Positions 44,901-58,235 of a DNA stretch of 64,000 nt are shown here, piece by piece. The stretch lies in contig WNNJ02002915.1 in assembly GCA_012934845.2 (NCBI GenBank), positions 1 through 64,000 of the forward strand, in the 5' to 3' direction. A model generated the notes under the pieces. It saw only the letters and a program-made list of their open reading frames with translations, had not been told where the DNA came from and ran no database searches. The position numbers and the translations under genes are program-made. Positions within the stretch are counted from its first letter, which is position 1. The number at the start of each line of letters is the position of its first letter. This DNA is from Pomphorhynchus laevis (taxonomy: Eukaryota; Acanthocephala; Palaeacanthocephala; Echinorhynchida; Pomphorhynchidae).

Positions 44901-44974
44901 ACGGCTAAATAATTGGCCGGCTTGCATCAGCCGTAAAGATAGTCCTTTCATAGACTATCTCAGATTTCTCCGAT

Positions 44975-46882
44975 GACTTCAACGACGGATTGGACAATGG
45001 ACGAAAAGGCGGATGAGAATCACAGAGGCTTGTTTCCTTACAGTAGCGATGTTAGATCATCAAAGGATATCGGGAACGGGATATAGCCGAACAAACAAAA
45101 TCACTACGATGACTCTAACAGCAGATTGGACAATGAACGAAAAGGCGGAAGATAGTCTTGAAGACCTGTTTCCTTACAGTAGCGATGTTGGATCATCAAT
45201 GGATATCGGTAACGGGAGATAGCCGGAAAAAAACAACCCAAGACAATAAAAATGATAAGCAACAAAGTTACATAATACAAATCAAGTGTGAAGAACAATT
45301 GTCAACTCACGACTGAACGGAGGAGTTTTCATTGACGGGTGCCCTGTGACCAGGCAGTTGTACGGAGACAGCGAAAGAGGCATCAATATCCGAAGCGGAC
45401 TAGTCTTCATGTAGGAACGTGGAATGTCATCTCGCTAGCGAGGAATGAACCAGAATTAGTTGAAGAGATGGTTCGCTTCGGTCTAGAAATAGTCGGAGTG
45501 ACTTCTCTTCACTATTGTGAATCTGGAACTAAACTTTTGGATCAAGGTTGGACTTTGAACTATTTGGGAGTTACTAATGGAAAGTGACTGCATGCGGGTG
45601 TAGGGATACTTACAAATTCCCGGTTGTCGTTCGTGGCAGAGAGGTTTAACTCAGTAAACGAATGGCTGGCATCTCTGAGACTTGTAGTCAAAGCGGATAA
45701 CTGTTGTGTGTATGCTCCCAACATTATCTCGCAATACACAGCCTTCGTGGAAGATTTTTAGGCTCTGCTTGATAATACTTCTGTTGGAGATTCCCTCGTT
45801 CACTTGGGTGACTTCAATGCTCATGTTGGTAGCGACAGTAGCATTTGGAAAAAGTGTATGGGAGGAACGGACTCTCCGATCTGAATGCGAGTTGTGTGAA
45901 TTATTGCACTTTTGTTCTCGTGACAATTTGTGCATAATCAACACCATGTTTAAGTATAAGGAGATCCATAGATGCACATGGCATCATGATTCTCTCAGTT
46001 AATAATTAATGATCGATTTTGTAAACGTTTCATCTGATCTGCGACGTTACGTTCTGGACACTCGTGTGAAGAGTGGCGCTGATCTGTCAACCGATCACTA
46101 CCTTGTAGTTAGTAAACTTCGATGACAGGATCGGATGCTAGACAAGCCTGGTAAACGCAAACGTTGTGTAAGGGCGTACTTGGAGCGTCTAGCAGATTTT
46201 CTGTAGAAGAACGTTTTTGGATACATCTGGGAGGGCATCTCTCGGTTGCCAGAAGAGGTGAATAACATTGATCAAGTATGGGAGATGTTTAGATCCTCGC
46301 TTGCCAAAGCAACTGTGAAAAGTTGTGGCTCGAAGGTCTTAGGTGCTAGTTGCGGAGGAAATACTAGAACTGCTTGGTGGACACCAACAATTAGAGATTC
46401 TATCCGACAGAAGAAGCCTGCTTATAAGGCAACTTTGTCAGATAAATCAGTGGAAGCTGTAGATAAGTACTGAAGTGCAAAGAGAGCTTGAGCTCGAGCA
46501 TTTATCGAAGCTAAGAATGCGGCTTGGAAGAAGTTTGGAGAACATTTAGAACTTGATTATAGGTCAGCTTCAGAGATGTTCTGGAGGACGATTAGGAACC
46601 TTCGTGTTGGAAAGCAGAAAACTCTTCAAACTGTCTATAGCAAGATAGGATTTAGGCCGGCTGGCATTGAAGAGATTCTAGGTTGTTGGAAAGAAGATTT
46701 CAGGAGTCTCTTTAATCCGGTGAATATGCCTTATTTTAGAAGCAGAGCCTTTGAATCAACAGAAGATCTCATCTCTTTGGAAGAGGTCATTGCTGTTGCT
46801 AAAAAAACTTCGTGATGTCAAATCTTTTGGAGTAGATGAGATTCGACCTGAAGCTTTAAAGCCTCTCGACGTTATTGGCATG
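44975..46882 (+). mobile_element. RTE/Rex3-like LINE, 5' part (broken)
   Basis: A 5' region with two ~130-bp direct repeats (44975 and 45107: GATTGGACAATGGACGAAAA, CCTTACAGTAGCGATGTT) precedes an EEP endonuclease: LHVGTWNVISLARNEPELVE (45402 on), WTLNYLGVTNGK, HLGDFNAHVGS, NTMFKYKEIHRCTWHHDS. Next come the domain with KSCGSKVLGASCGGNTRTAW, and DEIRPEALKPLDVIG before the RT. This is the residue pattern of fish Rex3-type RTE LINEs. At 46883 it is interrupted by another LINE and resumes at 49345. Several stops and frame changes: dead. Confidence 0.8.
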
Positions 46883-49344
46883 AAGCTCGTTCTAGGCGAC
46901 TTCAATATCCGCCTCGACCGCCCCTCTTCTACGGATTCCATCCGGCTCATCAACATTCTATCCAACTACAATTACAAACTAATCTCCACTGCCCCCACAC
47001 ATATACTTGGTGGGGCACTTGACATCATCGCTGTCCCCGATCAATTTGCTGCCTACACCTCACTGTCCATCTCTGATCCTGGTCTATCCGATCACTTTCT
47101 TATCACCCTTGATCTCACTCGCAACCACACCTCTCCTCACACACCTACAATCCTACGTCGCCCTTGGAGAAATCTTGACCTTTCCCTTCTCCGCTCTGCC
47201 TTACTCAAATCGTCTCTATCATTACCCACAATAACATATTCATCTCCTCACGATCTCGCCTTTCTTTTCAACTCTGAACTCACATCCACTCTCAATATTC
47301 TCTTGCCCTTCAAGTCTCACCCACACCGTCGCTTGCACCGTGCCCCATGGTTTGACATCCAATGCCTAATCTCAAAGCGTCGACTCCGCCATGCTTTTCG
47401 AGTCTATCACCGCTCTCTCAGACGTGATTTCCGCTCGATCACTCCGTCTTTCCGTGATTCCTATCTTGCTCTTCGCCGGTCTCATCTCAACCTACTACGT
47501 ACCAAATGCAACTCCTTCTGACAGCATAAAATCATCACTTCATTCAACTCTAAGACTCTCTGGCATACATTTAACTCAATCCTTGCTCGCCCCTCTTTGC
47601 CGTGCAACATCAATGCCAATGATTATTCGTCATTTTCCGGACTAAAGTATCCAAGCTGCTCTATCACACCCCGGTCTCCATCCTATCCCACTCTGCCCAG
47701 TTTACTCTCATCCTTTCGGAACTCTTTCATCTTCTCCCTGTCTCACCTACAGAAGTATCATCTGTCCTCATGTCCTTGCCCAACAAAACCTCACATGGCG
47801 ATCCCCTGCCTACTCACATATTAAAATCTATATGCTCATCGATATCCCCATTTCTCACAACCTTGCTTAACTTGTCCATCCGCAGTCGTATCTTCCCTTC
47901 AAACTGAAAATCCGCAATCGTTCGTCCCCTCCTTAAGAAACAATCGCTCGACCCCTTCCTTCCTTCTAGCTATCGCCCCATTTCACTACTCCCTACTCTT
48001 TCTAAGCTCTTAGAACGACTCATCTTAATACAAATCAACGCTTATCTCTCTGCATCCAATATGTACCCTCCTTTCCAATCCGCTTTCCGCTCTAATCACT
48101 CGACAGAAATCGCATGCATAAAAGTGTACAACGACTTACTCATTTCTCGAGACAAGGCTCTATATAGTGTTCTCATCTCCCTCGACCTCTCCTCCGCATT
48201 CGACATTGTCGACCACTCCGTCCTCCTTTCTCGCCTTCGTTATGATTACGGTTTTTCTTCCTCCTCCGTAGCATGGTTCGCCTCATATCTATCCGACCGT
48301 TCCTTTCGCGTCTGTTCTAATTCATCATCCTCCCCTCCCATCCCTATTTTTGTGGGGTCCCACAAGGTTCAGTCCTAGGTCCCCTGCTTTTCTCTCTTCT
48401 GCTTGGCGATCTCTCTCCGTTTATCAAACCTTACTTCTTTAAAGTCATGCAATACGCCGATGACATTATATCTATGATCATGCACCCGCACATCGCATAC
48501 ACGATATCGGCATTTCTGCCTCCAACTGTCTTTCTTCTATCTACAATCGTCTCTCCAATCTCCATCTCGTTCTTAACCCCGAAAAGTCCAAAATAATGTG
48601 GATCCTCCCCCGTAAACCAAACATATCTCCTCCCACTGTATATTTTGCCTCATCGATCATCCCCATAGTCCACAATCTCACTTTCTTAGGCTTCCATTTC
48701 GATGATCACCTTTCCCTTAAACCCTTCGTCCGTGACAAAGGTCCGCTCGTCTAACTTAATTCTCCGTGACATCCGCCGTATCCGCCCCCTTATCGACTTC
48801 CGTTCTTGTATGTCTCTTCTTTCATCGCTTCTTTTCCCTAAAATCGATTACTGCCTTAGCCTTTTCGCCAATTCTCCAAAATCCATCATCCTACCCCTAC
48901 AACGAATAATCAACACCGCCGTTCGAGTGCTCTTTCGTCTCCGTCGCTTCCACCACACATCCACGTATTTTGCCCAACTCTCCTGGCCCACCATCCACAT
49001 CCGCATCAAACTCCGCCTTCTCGTTACTTTTCGTCTCATCGCTGTCGGCTCTCCATCGTTCATCAGCCTTCCTTTCTTAGACGACACTCGCCCTACCTCG
49101 CTATCGCTGCGTTCCCGTCATACCCTCTTACTCCACGTTCCTAATTACTCCAACAACTACGGTCTCTGATCCTTCCTCGTCGCCGCCTCACTCGCCTGGA
49201 ATCAACTCCCTCTCGACGTCCGCCGCGCCTCCTCCTTTACCACATTCGAACACCTCCTCCGTTCACACCTTCTCGACACCTGATTCACAGTCTTGTTTTG
49301 TTGTGGTCATGTAAGCTTGCGCTGGCACGCATTTGCCACATTAA
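46883..49344 (+). mobile_element. CR1-like LINE, family B, nested inside the Rex3-like LINE
   Basis: Starts abruptly inside its endonuclease (LVLGDFNIRLDRPSSTDS, 5' truncated) and runs through RT (FRSNHSTEIACIKVYNDLLI, SLDLSSAFDIVDHSVLL, a broken VPQGS box) to PKIDYCLSLFANSPKS and the 3' end TTTGCCACATTAAAATAAAT. Several frame breaks. Its first codons read in frame from the host LINE, giving a chance 256-codon fusion frame (46751-47521). A few host codons between DVIG and IFNVVLKSG are absent, so the insertion came with a small deletion. Confidence 0.8.
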
Positions 49345-49790
49345 AATAAATCCTTTTTTAACACAGATCTTCAACGTTGTATTGAAGTCGGGTAAGTTTC
49401 TTAGTGAGTGGCGAACTGGAGTGGTGGTACCGATCTTTAAGAAAGGTGATCGGAGTTCCACACTATCTTCTGGTAGATGTGGCTTCTTTGTATGAACCAA
49501 GTCTGAGTTGTGCTCGTGTTCTATGTAGGAACTCTGAATCATTTCCGGTATGCGTTGGGCTTCTTCAGTGTTGTCCTTTGTCTCAAATTTTCTTCCTTGT
49601 TTACATGGACAGAATTACGAGATGGGCTGCTCTGACGAATGTCGGTCTTCAGTTCGGTTCCATCATATTACCATCTTTGCTTTTCGTTGATAATGTTGTC
49701 TTGTTGGCTTTTTGTCCTGAAGACTTACAATGCCTACTAGATCGATTTACGATGGAATGACAAGCGGCAGGGATGTTGGTTAGTACCTCT
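49345..49790 (+). mobile_element. RTE/Rex3-like LINE, continuation after the nested element
   Basis: Resumes with IFNVVLKSGKFLSEWRTGVV and VPIFKKGDRS. After an internal loss it continues with MDRITRWAALTNVGLQFGS and LLFVDNVVLLAFCPEDLQCL, the region of the RT catalytic box, here VDN where FADD is usual. It ends at about 49790. 49.80-50.04 kb is AT-rich with TATAATAT palindromes. Confidence 0.75.
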
Positions 49791-50044
49791 GACACTCTCT
49801 ATGACAGTATATATATGACAGTCTTTTAGTATAATATATTATACTATAATATTAATATTATAGTATAATATATTATGTTATACTAAAATATAGTTATACT
49901 ATGATCGTGTATAATATTGTACTTATATAATATTAATTGGAAAATATTAAGTTAAATACCTCCTTTTTCCGATTCTCATATTTTGCATAACGGAAGGTAT
50001 TAGTAAGATACTTACGTGCTCAGTAGGCTTTTAACGCAGGATAC

Positions 50045-50640
50045 TCGCATTTATTATTAATACACAAAAGCCCGTAGGCTGTTTAGTCTGCTCATATAGA
50101 AAGATAGACAAGCAAAAACAAAAAAGAAAGAAAAAAACGAGATTAAATCGTTGAAATTATCGTTGATCTGGCGGGTATGCCATTCGGATAGTTTGCTGAT
50201 CAGGATGTCGCATCCATTCTAATAATTTTCGTTTAAATATATCAATGTCATGGATAGATATTAAAAAGTCCTGTAACATGTTCCACACGCTAACAGCTCG
50301 ATGCGAAAGACGATATATTCGAGGGCACCTTCCATGATATTGAGTTTTAAGATGCAAACTATGTCCTCGATGACAGACACGATGATTCAAACTTACACAA
50401 TTTATTGGGTATCCGTCATAACCTTTAACGATCTTATACAACGCTACCAAATCTAAATACATTAAACGTGACCGGATAGAACACATGCCTAGCATTCTTA
50501 GTCTCTCCGCATAAGAAAACTGTGCAACTATTTTACATAATCGAGACCGTCGCCTTAATATATTATCAAGTGAATTGATTTCCTCATTAGTGCACGGAAA
50601 TAATAATTTAAAGATATTTAATTTTTTTAGAAAAAAATAA
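50045..50640 (-). mobile_element. CR1/L2-like LINE 3' end
   Basis: The minus strand codes NILRRRSRLCKIVAQFSYAE, LMYLDLVALYKIVKGYDGYP and IYRLSHRAVSVWNMLQDFL, the C-terminus of a CR1/L2-type ORF2 (family: RLSHRALNVWNSLP in the Vps34 insertion at 60.2 kb). The 3' tail is GAGCAGACTAAACAGCCTAC. 5' truncated; upstream coding to 50801 is AT-rich and not convincing. Confidence 0.7.
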
Positions 50641-50780
50641 AATATGTAGTGCATATTACGACCTGAAACGTTAAATACCTCATTAATAAACAATTGTTTA
50701 TAACATATAAAAAGTACATAAATTAGAAATTTGTAAAAAATCTTACAATAAAAATTATTTTTTGAGATAATTTTTTTCTC

Positions 50781-51480
50781 AAATTTTTCAATTATGGACA
50801 CATTGATTTTTTCATATTATTTGAATCACCGAAGTCGAATATACATGCTATCAAAATTTTAGATCAATTCAAATCTCAGACTAAGAGAAATATAATGTTC
50901 AATTAGGGATGATCTGTTCAATTTAGGTTTTCACCATAGGAATGGCAAAAATAAATTATTTTGAAATTTTTTAACTTAAAATAATGCTTTACTGTCGTCC
51001 AAAATGTTTTCAAAACGATGTAAATTATTAAGATGCGAACTTCGCTTCCCAGTATATTCGCTCAAATAAAGGTCTATCCATCCTTTATTTTTTGCCTTTT
51101 CCTCCATAAAATGCTTTAGTGGACGCCATTCTCAAATTTTTCAATTATGGACAGTAATTTTTTCATATTATTTGATCAACGAAGTCGAGTATACATACTG
51201 TCAAAGTGTTAGCTCAATTCAACTCACAGATGAACAGAAATATAATGTTCAATTAGGGACGACTTGTTCTATTTAGGTTTTCACCATAGGAATGGCAAAA
51301 CTAAATCATTTTGATGAAATTTTTTAACTTAAAATAACTATTTACTGTCGTCTAAAAGGTTTCCAACGGGATGTAAATTTATTCAAACGCGAACTTTGCC
51401 TCCCAACATATTCGCTCAAATAAAGATCCTTCTATAATTTTTTGCCCTTTCCTCCATTAAATGTTTAATGGACGCCATTG
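50781..51480. repeat. Two tandem ~353-bp repeats
   Basis: AAATTTTTCAATTATGGACA recurs 353 bp apart (50781, 51134). Both units have TTTTTTCATATTATTTGA, ATATAATGTTCAATTAGGGA, TTAGGTTTTCACCATAGGAA, ATTCGCTCAAATAAAG and ATGGACGCCATT-like ends. Non-coding, and no hammerhead core was found. 51.48-51.78 kb shows nothing recognisable. Confidence 0.7.
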
Positions 51481-51779
51481 AGACTGAATTTGTTATGTAC
51501 GACATCTTATAAATTGGAAATAAGAGATGTGTTCCCAATACATCTTATTACCGATTAAAAATAAGGAAATCTTAATTCTGTGGTAAAATTAGAGTATGGG
51601 GAAAAGAGTATATGGGGATTGGGAATGGGGGAAAAGCGCATGCGATCACATTTCGATACGTTAATAAATAACCCGGTCTGACAACTCCATTCATAAAGTT
51701 TACTAACTTCCATCTTTGGCCCATATTTTCAAACCAGTAGTCAACGAAAATTGTGGATAAGAGAGGTCTCAGTGCTGGG

Positions 51780-52755
51780 AAAATTTCAAATTTACCTTGA
51801 TCAATGCTTTAAATTACTTCTCCCCTTTAAAACGTCAGCGCACATCCCACAAAACTCCCATTTGGTTTGACTCGCAGACTAAACAAATGATTAAGACAAG
51901 AGACAAAATTTACAAAAAATTCAAAGAAAGGAATTGCTCTTGGACTGATTACAAGGAATTACAAAATCAAGTAACGGCACTCAAATGTCAGAAACGCAGG
52001 TGCTTCGTTTCCAATCTTTATCGATAATCAAAAAGATGTCCCAGTAAATTGTTCAAACATATTAGCTCATTTAAATCAACTACCCCAGAGATCAACTCTA
52101 TATTTATGAAAACCGCTAAGCTCACATTCGATGACAAAGCAATTGCAAATATTTTCCTGAATCAATTCACGCTAGAGAGTCCTACCTGTCAGTATTACCC
52201 CCGATTCGCCACAGCTCAATATCCGTGTTACGAATTTACTCCATTTCATAAATTTGAGGTACTTAACGAACTTCTGAAGCTACCACGATCAACTGCAGCA
52301 AGACCAGGCAATATTCCTTCAATTTTTCTTCGGGAACTTGCACCAATTCGATTTCTCCTTGTCAACAGGCTGTATACCATTTGGAAATGTTCTACAGTCC
52401 GACCTCTACAAAAAAGGCGACCGTAATTTAGCAAGCAACTATCGACCAATAAGCCTTACCTGCGTTGCTTGTAAAGTGCTAGAGAAACTGCTTTTTAAAC
52501 GAATCATCGGGCAATTAGAGGGGAACCAAGTACTATGCGACAACCAGCATGGTTTCCGCCAAGGAATATCTACTGTCACAAACCTCGTACTTACGAGAAG
52601 TGATTGGATCAGATATGCCGAGGCTGGAATTAATGTTGATGTTTTGTTTTTCGACCTCAGCAAAGCATTTGATCGGATATACTATGATGTCCTCCTTATT
52701 ACGCTGGAACAGTACGGCATCAGACGAACCCTACTAAATTGGATTAACCTAAAAA
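51780..52755 (+). mobile_element. CR1/L2-like LINE (family D), RT 5' half only
   Basis: Frames 51797-52027, 52049-52426 and 52338-52796 give PIWFDSQTKQMIKTRDKIYK, then GNIPSIFLRELA, KKGDRNLASNYRPISLTCVA, CKVLEKLLF, QHGFRQGISTVTNLVL and VLFFDLSKAFDRIYYDVLL. The match stops at LLNWI, just before the part that holds the PQG and ADD boxes. The next sequence is the 5' end of LINE C. So LINE C inserted into LINE D; the D 3' half is absent on the other side of C. Confidence 0.75.
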
Positions 52756-52775
52756 AGTTAGAGATTAATATACAC

Positions 52776-55700
52776 AATTTCAGTTCCAGATTTTAGTTCC
52801 AGATTTCTGTTCCGCGAGCGAAGCGAGCGGAAAATCTTGTCCGCCAAGATTGTAAAACAATCAAACTACAATCTTCTACGACAACCTTCAACGACAACTA
52901 ACGACAACCATCGACAACCATCCGCTTGACAATTATCGACAACCATCGACGACATACGCTCGCTACTTACAACTAACGACTTGCAGACTAACGCAGTTTA
53001 AACATTCTTGATTATAACTAACTAATTAACATTTTATTATGGCAAATAGAAAGCTAACTAAAAATGTCGGCCAGCAACTCAAGTCCGTCAAGGAAGCTTA
53101 CATCGAAAAGCAAATTGAATGCGACAACAAGAACTGCAATGTTTGGACTCACGTTGCCATTCCTTTCACTGACGAGGACAACGTTTTAAATCGGAATTTC
53201 CTCTGCGGCTTCTGTTGTGCTGCCCTCGTAGGTAAGCTAATGAAGAATGACCACTCAAACGGTGGATACGTTCTGAACGCTAACAAAACAGATTTGTGCT
53301 CAATAAATAAACTTGATGATATTTCTTAGTCGACTCAGACCGCTGTTATACATGGAACATCAACAAACGACAACATATCTTCCAATCTATCGTCGTCATC
53401 CGTTTGCTTACTAACTTCTTCGTCATATATGAAACCCGTTCTTGAAACTTCTCTCACACACACTCCTCCTTTAACTACGGATAAAACTTCCCTTAATCTT
53501 CATCTTCCTAACAATGCGAACAGTAAAGGTCTTCATATCGTACCTCATTTTTCCTATTCATCCCCACATCTAAATACATATCATGCTTCTTTCTTCTCTT
53601 CACCTACTCCTTACTCTACCTCTACCGTATCACTTCTCAATAATTTACATCCTTCTGTCAAACTTATCTCCAGTAACATCTCCGTTCAACCTATTCAACA
53701 ATCCACTTCTGTCACACATGCTCCAACTGTATCACCTATCAATAATTTACATCCTTCTGTCAAAATCATCTCCAGTAACATCTCCGATCAACCGACTCAA
53801 CACTCCACTTCTGTCACACATGATCCAAACTATCTTAAATCTTCACTTAGCACCCCTGTCATTCCCACATTTATCTGTTCTTCTGCCTCTACTGCTACCA
53901 GGTCTTTCCGTCCACCACTACGTAATCGTTTTCCTTCGCGCGATCGATGCATTATCATATCTAATTTAAAGGTTTCCAAATCTGCTTCTCCTCAATGTCG
54001 CCTCGATGATGATGATGTATCTGCTTACAGGTCTATCCTAGCAACCATTCTTCCTTATAATAATCCATCCCTCTTCAATAATATCGCTCCTGTATCTTTG
54101 ATCCGTTTAAACAAATCCACTAAATCCAATCATCTCAGTCCTCCACTCCTAAAAATCGTTTTCCGACATAGATCGCATGCCTCTTCGGTACTCTCCCAAC
54201 GTTTTAAACTTCTTACCACTTCATCTACTTGCCGTATCTTTCCTGACCGCTCCCCTTCTGATATTGCCCAGCTCAATTTAGCTCGCATTGAGAAACATCG
54301 ACGTGAAACAAACGGCGAGTCATCCTTATCTATACGTAAAATCAACGGAAATTTTCACGTTCTTCACACAAGGCCAAAAATTCGATGGCGTCCCATCTCT
54401 CCCCCTTGTCTTCTTCGCTAGTCGATCTAGCTCCTAAGCATAATTTTCGTCTAAGTCTATTCAACACTCGCTCCATTCTTCATAAAGCTGATATGCTCCT
54501 TGATATCTTTGATCAATTATCAATCGATATTCTCTGCATTACCGAATCCTGGCACTCTGACTCCGACGATCTTGCTATTCGTCGTCTATGTCGCTCTGGT
54601 TGTTCTCTAGTTGAATCAGCTCGTCAAATTACATCTCATACATCTACTGCTTCTAATCATGGCGGCATTGTTGCCATTGCTCGTCACCCAATGTCTTTAC
54701 GTAAAATCAACGTTAACATCCGTTACACTTCGTTCGAATTACTCATATGCAGATTATCAAGGCCTTTCCATCTGGAACTTGTGATTGTATACCGTCCAGG
54801 TTCAGTTGCCCCATCACGTATCTTCTTTAACGACCTTGCAGATCTAATGTCTCACTGTTCATTGTCTTATACTCCTTCTTTTGTTCTCGGTGACTTTAAC
54901 ATTCGTCTTGATCGCCCGGCTGACTCTGACTCTATCACTTTAACTAATCTTTTTTTCTGATTTTAACTATAAATTACTTTCAACAAGCCCAACTCATATT
55001 CTCGACGGTGCTCTCGACATCATTGCTGTCCCTATCTGCTTCAATGACTATACTTCCTTGTCAATTACTGATCCTGGTTTGTCCGATCATTTCCTTGTCA
55101 CTCTTACTCTTACTCGTCCCCATATTCCTTCTCCGCCTTTACCATTATCTACACCAAGTCGACCCTAGAAGCTTCTCGATATATCTATTCTCTGCACAGC
55201 CTTACAAAATTCTTCAATCTTTTCACTTCCTCTTAACTATCTCTCTCCCGATGATCTCTGAATACTGTTTGATTCTGAACTTACGTCGATCCTTAATAAC
55301 CTTCTGCCTAGTCGACTCCGACGTTCCCAGCTTTGCGCCATGCTCCCTGGTTTGATTCTGAATGTAGTCTTTCTAAGTGTCGACTCCGTCACTCTTTTCG
55401 TATGTATAAACGCTTTCTTAAACGTTCTCCCAACTCACTCGCTCCAAATCATTGTGATTCCTACTTTTCTCAACGCCGTTCACACCTCATTCTTATACGT
55501 ACTAAACGTACTCTCTTTTGGCGAAATCAACTCGAGTCATCTTCCAACTCTAAATCTCATTGGAAAATCTTAAACTCAATTCTTTCACGATCATCTACTT
55601 CTTGTAATATAAATCCTGGTGAATTTTCTTCTTATCTACAAACTAAGCTATCTAATTTACTTTCCCTACTACCCGTAGCCCCCTTGTATCCACTCTTCTC

Positions 55701-57360
55701 TTTAAATACTTCCCTCCCAGAACTATTCCACCGTCCCGTTTCGTCTGATGAAGTTTCTTCGGTTCTGCTGCCATTACCTAATAAAACCTCTCCTTCTGAC
55801 CCAATTCCAACTCACTTGCTTAAAAATATCTGCTCCTCTATCTCACCCTTCCTAACCACATTGTTCAACTCGTCCATCCGTAGCCGTACATTTCCTTCCA
55901 TCTGGAAATGCGCCACTGCTCGTCCTCTCATCAAAAAGCAATCTCTCAACTCCTCACTACCATCTTCGTACCGTCCAATCTTACTTCTCCCAACCCTCTC
56001 TAAACTCCTTGAGCGTCTCGTTCTCAAGCAAGTTAATACATATCTCTTTTCCTCTAACTTGTTTCATCCCTTCCAAGCCGCTTTTCGCTCTAATCACTCT
56101 ACTGAAATTGCCTGTCTTAAAGTTTATAATGACTTACTCATCTCGCGCGATCATAAATTATGTAGTGTCATAGTTTCTCTTGATCTATCGTCTGCTTTTG
56201 ACATCGTCGATCACTCGATTCTTCTACACCGCCTTCGTCATAATTATGGCTTCTCTTTACCCACTGTATCATGGTTTTCTTCATATCTGTCAAACCGTAC
56301 ATTTCGCGTCTATTCAAACTCTTCTCTCCCATCCTTCATCCATCCCGACCGGTGTTCCACAAGGCTCCGTATTAGGCCCTATGCTTTTCTCTCTTCTTTT
56401 CGGTGACTTGTCTTCGATTTATCATAAATTTAACTTCCATGTTATGCAATATGCTGATGACATTCTCATCTATGCTCATGCACCTGCTTATCGTATTCAC
56501 GATCTTAGTGTTTATGCTTCCGACTGTCTTGTGTCAATTTCCAATCATCTTTCTTCCCTTCGCCTTTCTCTGAATCCTGATAAATCCAAAATTATGTGGA
56601 TCCTACCTCGATGCCTCGGCTTCGAACCTCCCTCCGTATCATTAAATTCTACAATTCTTCATATCGTTGATAATCTCGTTTTCCTAGGCTTCCATTTTGA
56701 CAACCGACTTTCACTTAAACCTTTCGTTGGAGATAAAGTACGCTTATCTACCTTGATACCCCGCAACCTCCGTCAAGTTCGTAGATTGATCGAGTTTCCT
56801 TCTTGTATGACTCTCATATCTTCTCTCCTTTTTTCTAGACTCGATTATTGTCTTAGTTTATTTTCCAACTCACCTAAATCCACTCTTCTTCCTTTACAAC
56901 GGATCGTCAACGCAGCCGTCCGAATTCTCCTCCGTCTTCGTCGTTTTGATCATACATCCTACCATCTTGCTTCTCTCGATTTGCCTACAATTTATTGTCG
57001 TGTTCAAATTCGTCTTCTTATCGTTGCTTTCCGCCTTGTAACTTTTCATACCCCTTCATTTCTCAACCTTCCTTTTCTTGATAATTCTCGTTCTGTTTAC
57101 TGTTTCTTGCGTTCCTGTAATTCCCTTGTTTTACATGTCCCAAACTACTCTACCTCATTTGGACTCCGCTCCTTCATGGTGGCTGCTCCTCTATTGTGGA
57201 ATCATCTGCCCATTCATATACGCCAATCAACTTCCCTGCCGTGCTTCAAACGACAAATCCGATCCCATTTAAACAATTTATCTGCTTGACTTTTTCATTT
57301 TTGTTTGTGGACTTGTAAGCGTACAGCTTGTACGCATTTGCCACATTAAATAAATTTGTA
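52776..57360 (+). mobile_element. CR1-like LINE, family C, right copy (full length, broken)
   Basis: 5' end with degenerate repeats and the palindrome CCGCGAGCGAAGCGAGCGG (about 52815). ORF1 starts at 53039 with a PHD-type zinc pattern (ECDNKNCNVWTH ... FLCGFC), then a Ser/Thr/Pro-rich frame 53429-54421. Endonuclease 54385-54960, RT 55333-56406 and 56180-57289 (MQYADDILIYAHAP, uninterrupted here, unlike the left copy). 3' end GCATTTGCCACATTAAATAA at about 57350. From 53973 onward it is nearly identical to the left copy; before that it is plainly more diverged. Confidence 0.85.
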
Positions 57361-57484
57361 TTATTATAACCTCCCAATATATCTGTTCCGGTGAAACTGA
57401 TTTAGCTGACACATCTTGTGTTTAATATTAAAAATTAATTTAATATATATTGGGACACATCATTTTTGTTTAATATTACAAATT

Positions 57485-57575
57485 CTACATTTTGTTTAAT
57501 TTTTTATTTTATTTTTTCGTGAGCAGACTGAACAGCCATATAGGCTTTGTCTTGTATGTTATAATAATATAATAT
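57485..57575 (-). mobile_element. Short LINE 3' stub (CR1/L2-like)
   Basis: Present only in the right arm. It contains GTGAGCAGACTGAACAGCCA and TAGGCTTTGTCTTGTATG next to a T-rich tract. It resembles the 3' tails of the elements at 50.05 kb and 61.2 kb. The arms are otherwise alike here, so it inserted after the duplication. Strand is uncertain. Confidence 0.55.
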
Positions 57576-58235
57576 TAATTAACATTTAAATATATATAAT
57601 TTTAATAAATATTAAAAATTTGACTTCCGCATATCCGTTTATATCCGTATTTATGGATACTGATGTCCCCCGTATGTGTTGATTGGATGATCGAACGTTC
57701 GGCTGTTCGATCATTCGATGCGTCCCGGCAGTAACAAATAAATTGGATATTTCGTCGTTGTCCTCGCCTCCATCCAATTCACAGCAACTATTTCTTTGAA
57801 TCATTGTGGTAGTAAATAGTCGACAATTGAAGGCGCTAGATTTGATTGTTTCTTTTTGCGAATTAAATTTCTATCGCGTCTATTTGTAAATAGTTGTTTT
57901 ACTACTTGTATTTGTAAAAATAACAAGAATTATAATGTTTGACTTAGAATTAATTATAAGTTTATAATTTTATAAATTTTATTTTCTTACTTATATTATT
58001 AAAATCTTGAGTTGATTTAATTTAGATACGAACTAATAAATTCATTACGAAATTTTCGGCATAACGCCTAAACTTTTACAATGAAATTTGTGTTATTCAT
58101 TTTGTCTTGATATTTTGATATTTTGTCTTGATCTAATAAATGTTTCTTGTAAATAGATGAAATAAATCAATTTAAGTGACGGTGTGATGTTTATTGGCAT
58201 TTACATCACTTTTATTGTAAGGCATATTATTTAAA

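Noticed and set aside
50781-51480. Hammerhead in the 353-bp tandem repeat
   Set aside because: No CUGANGA followed by a helix and GAAA was found on either strand, despite the similar unit length.
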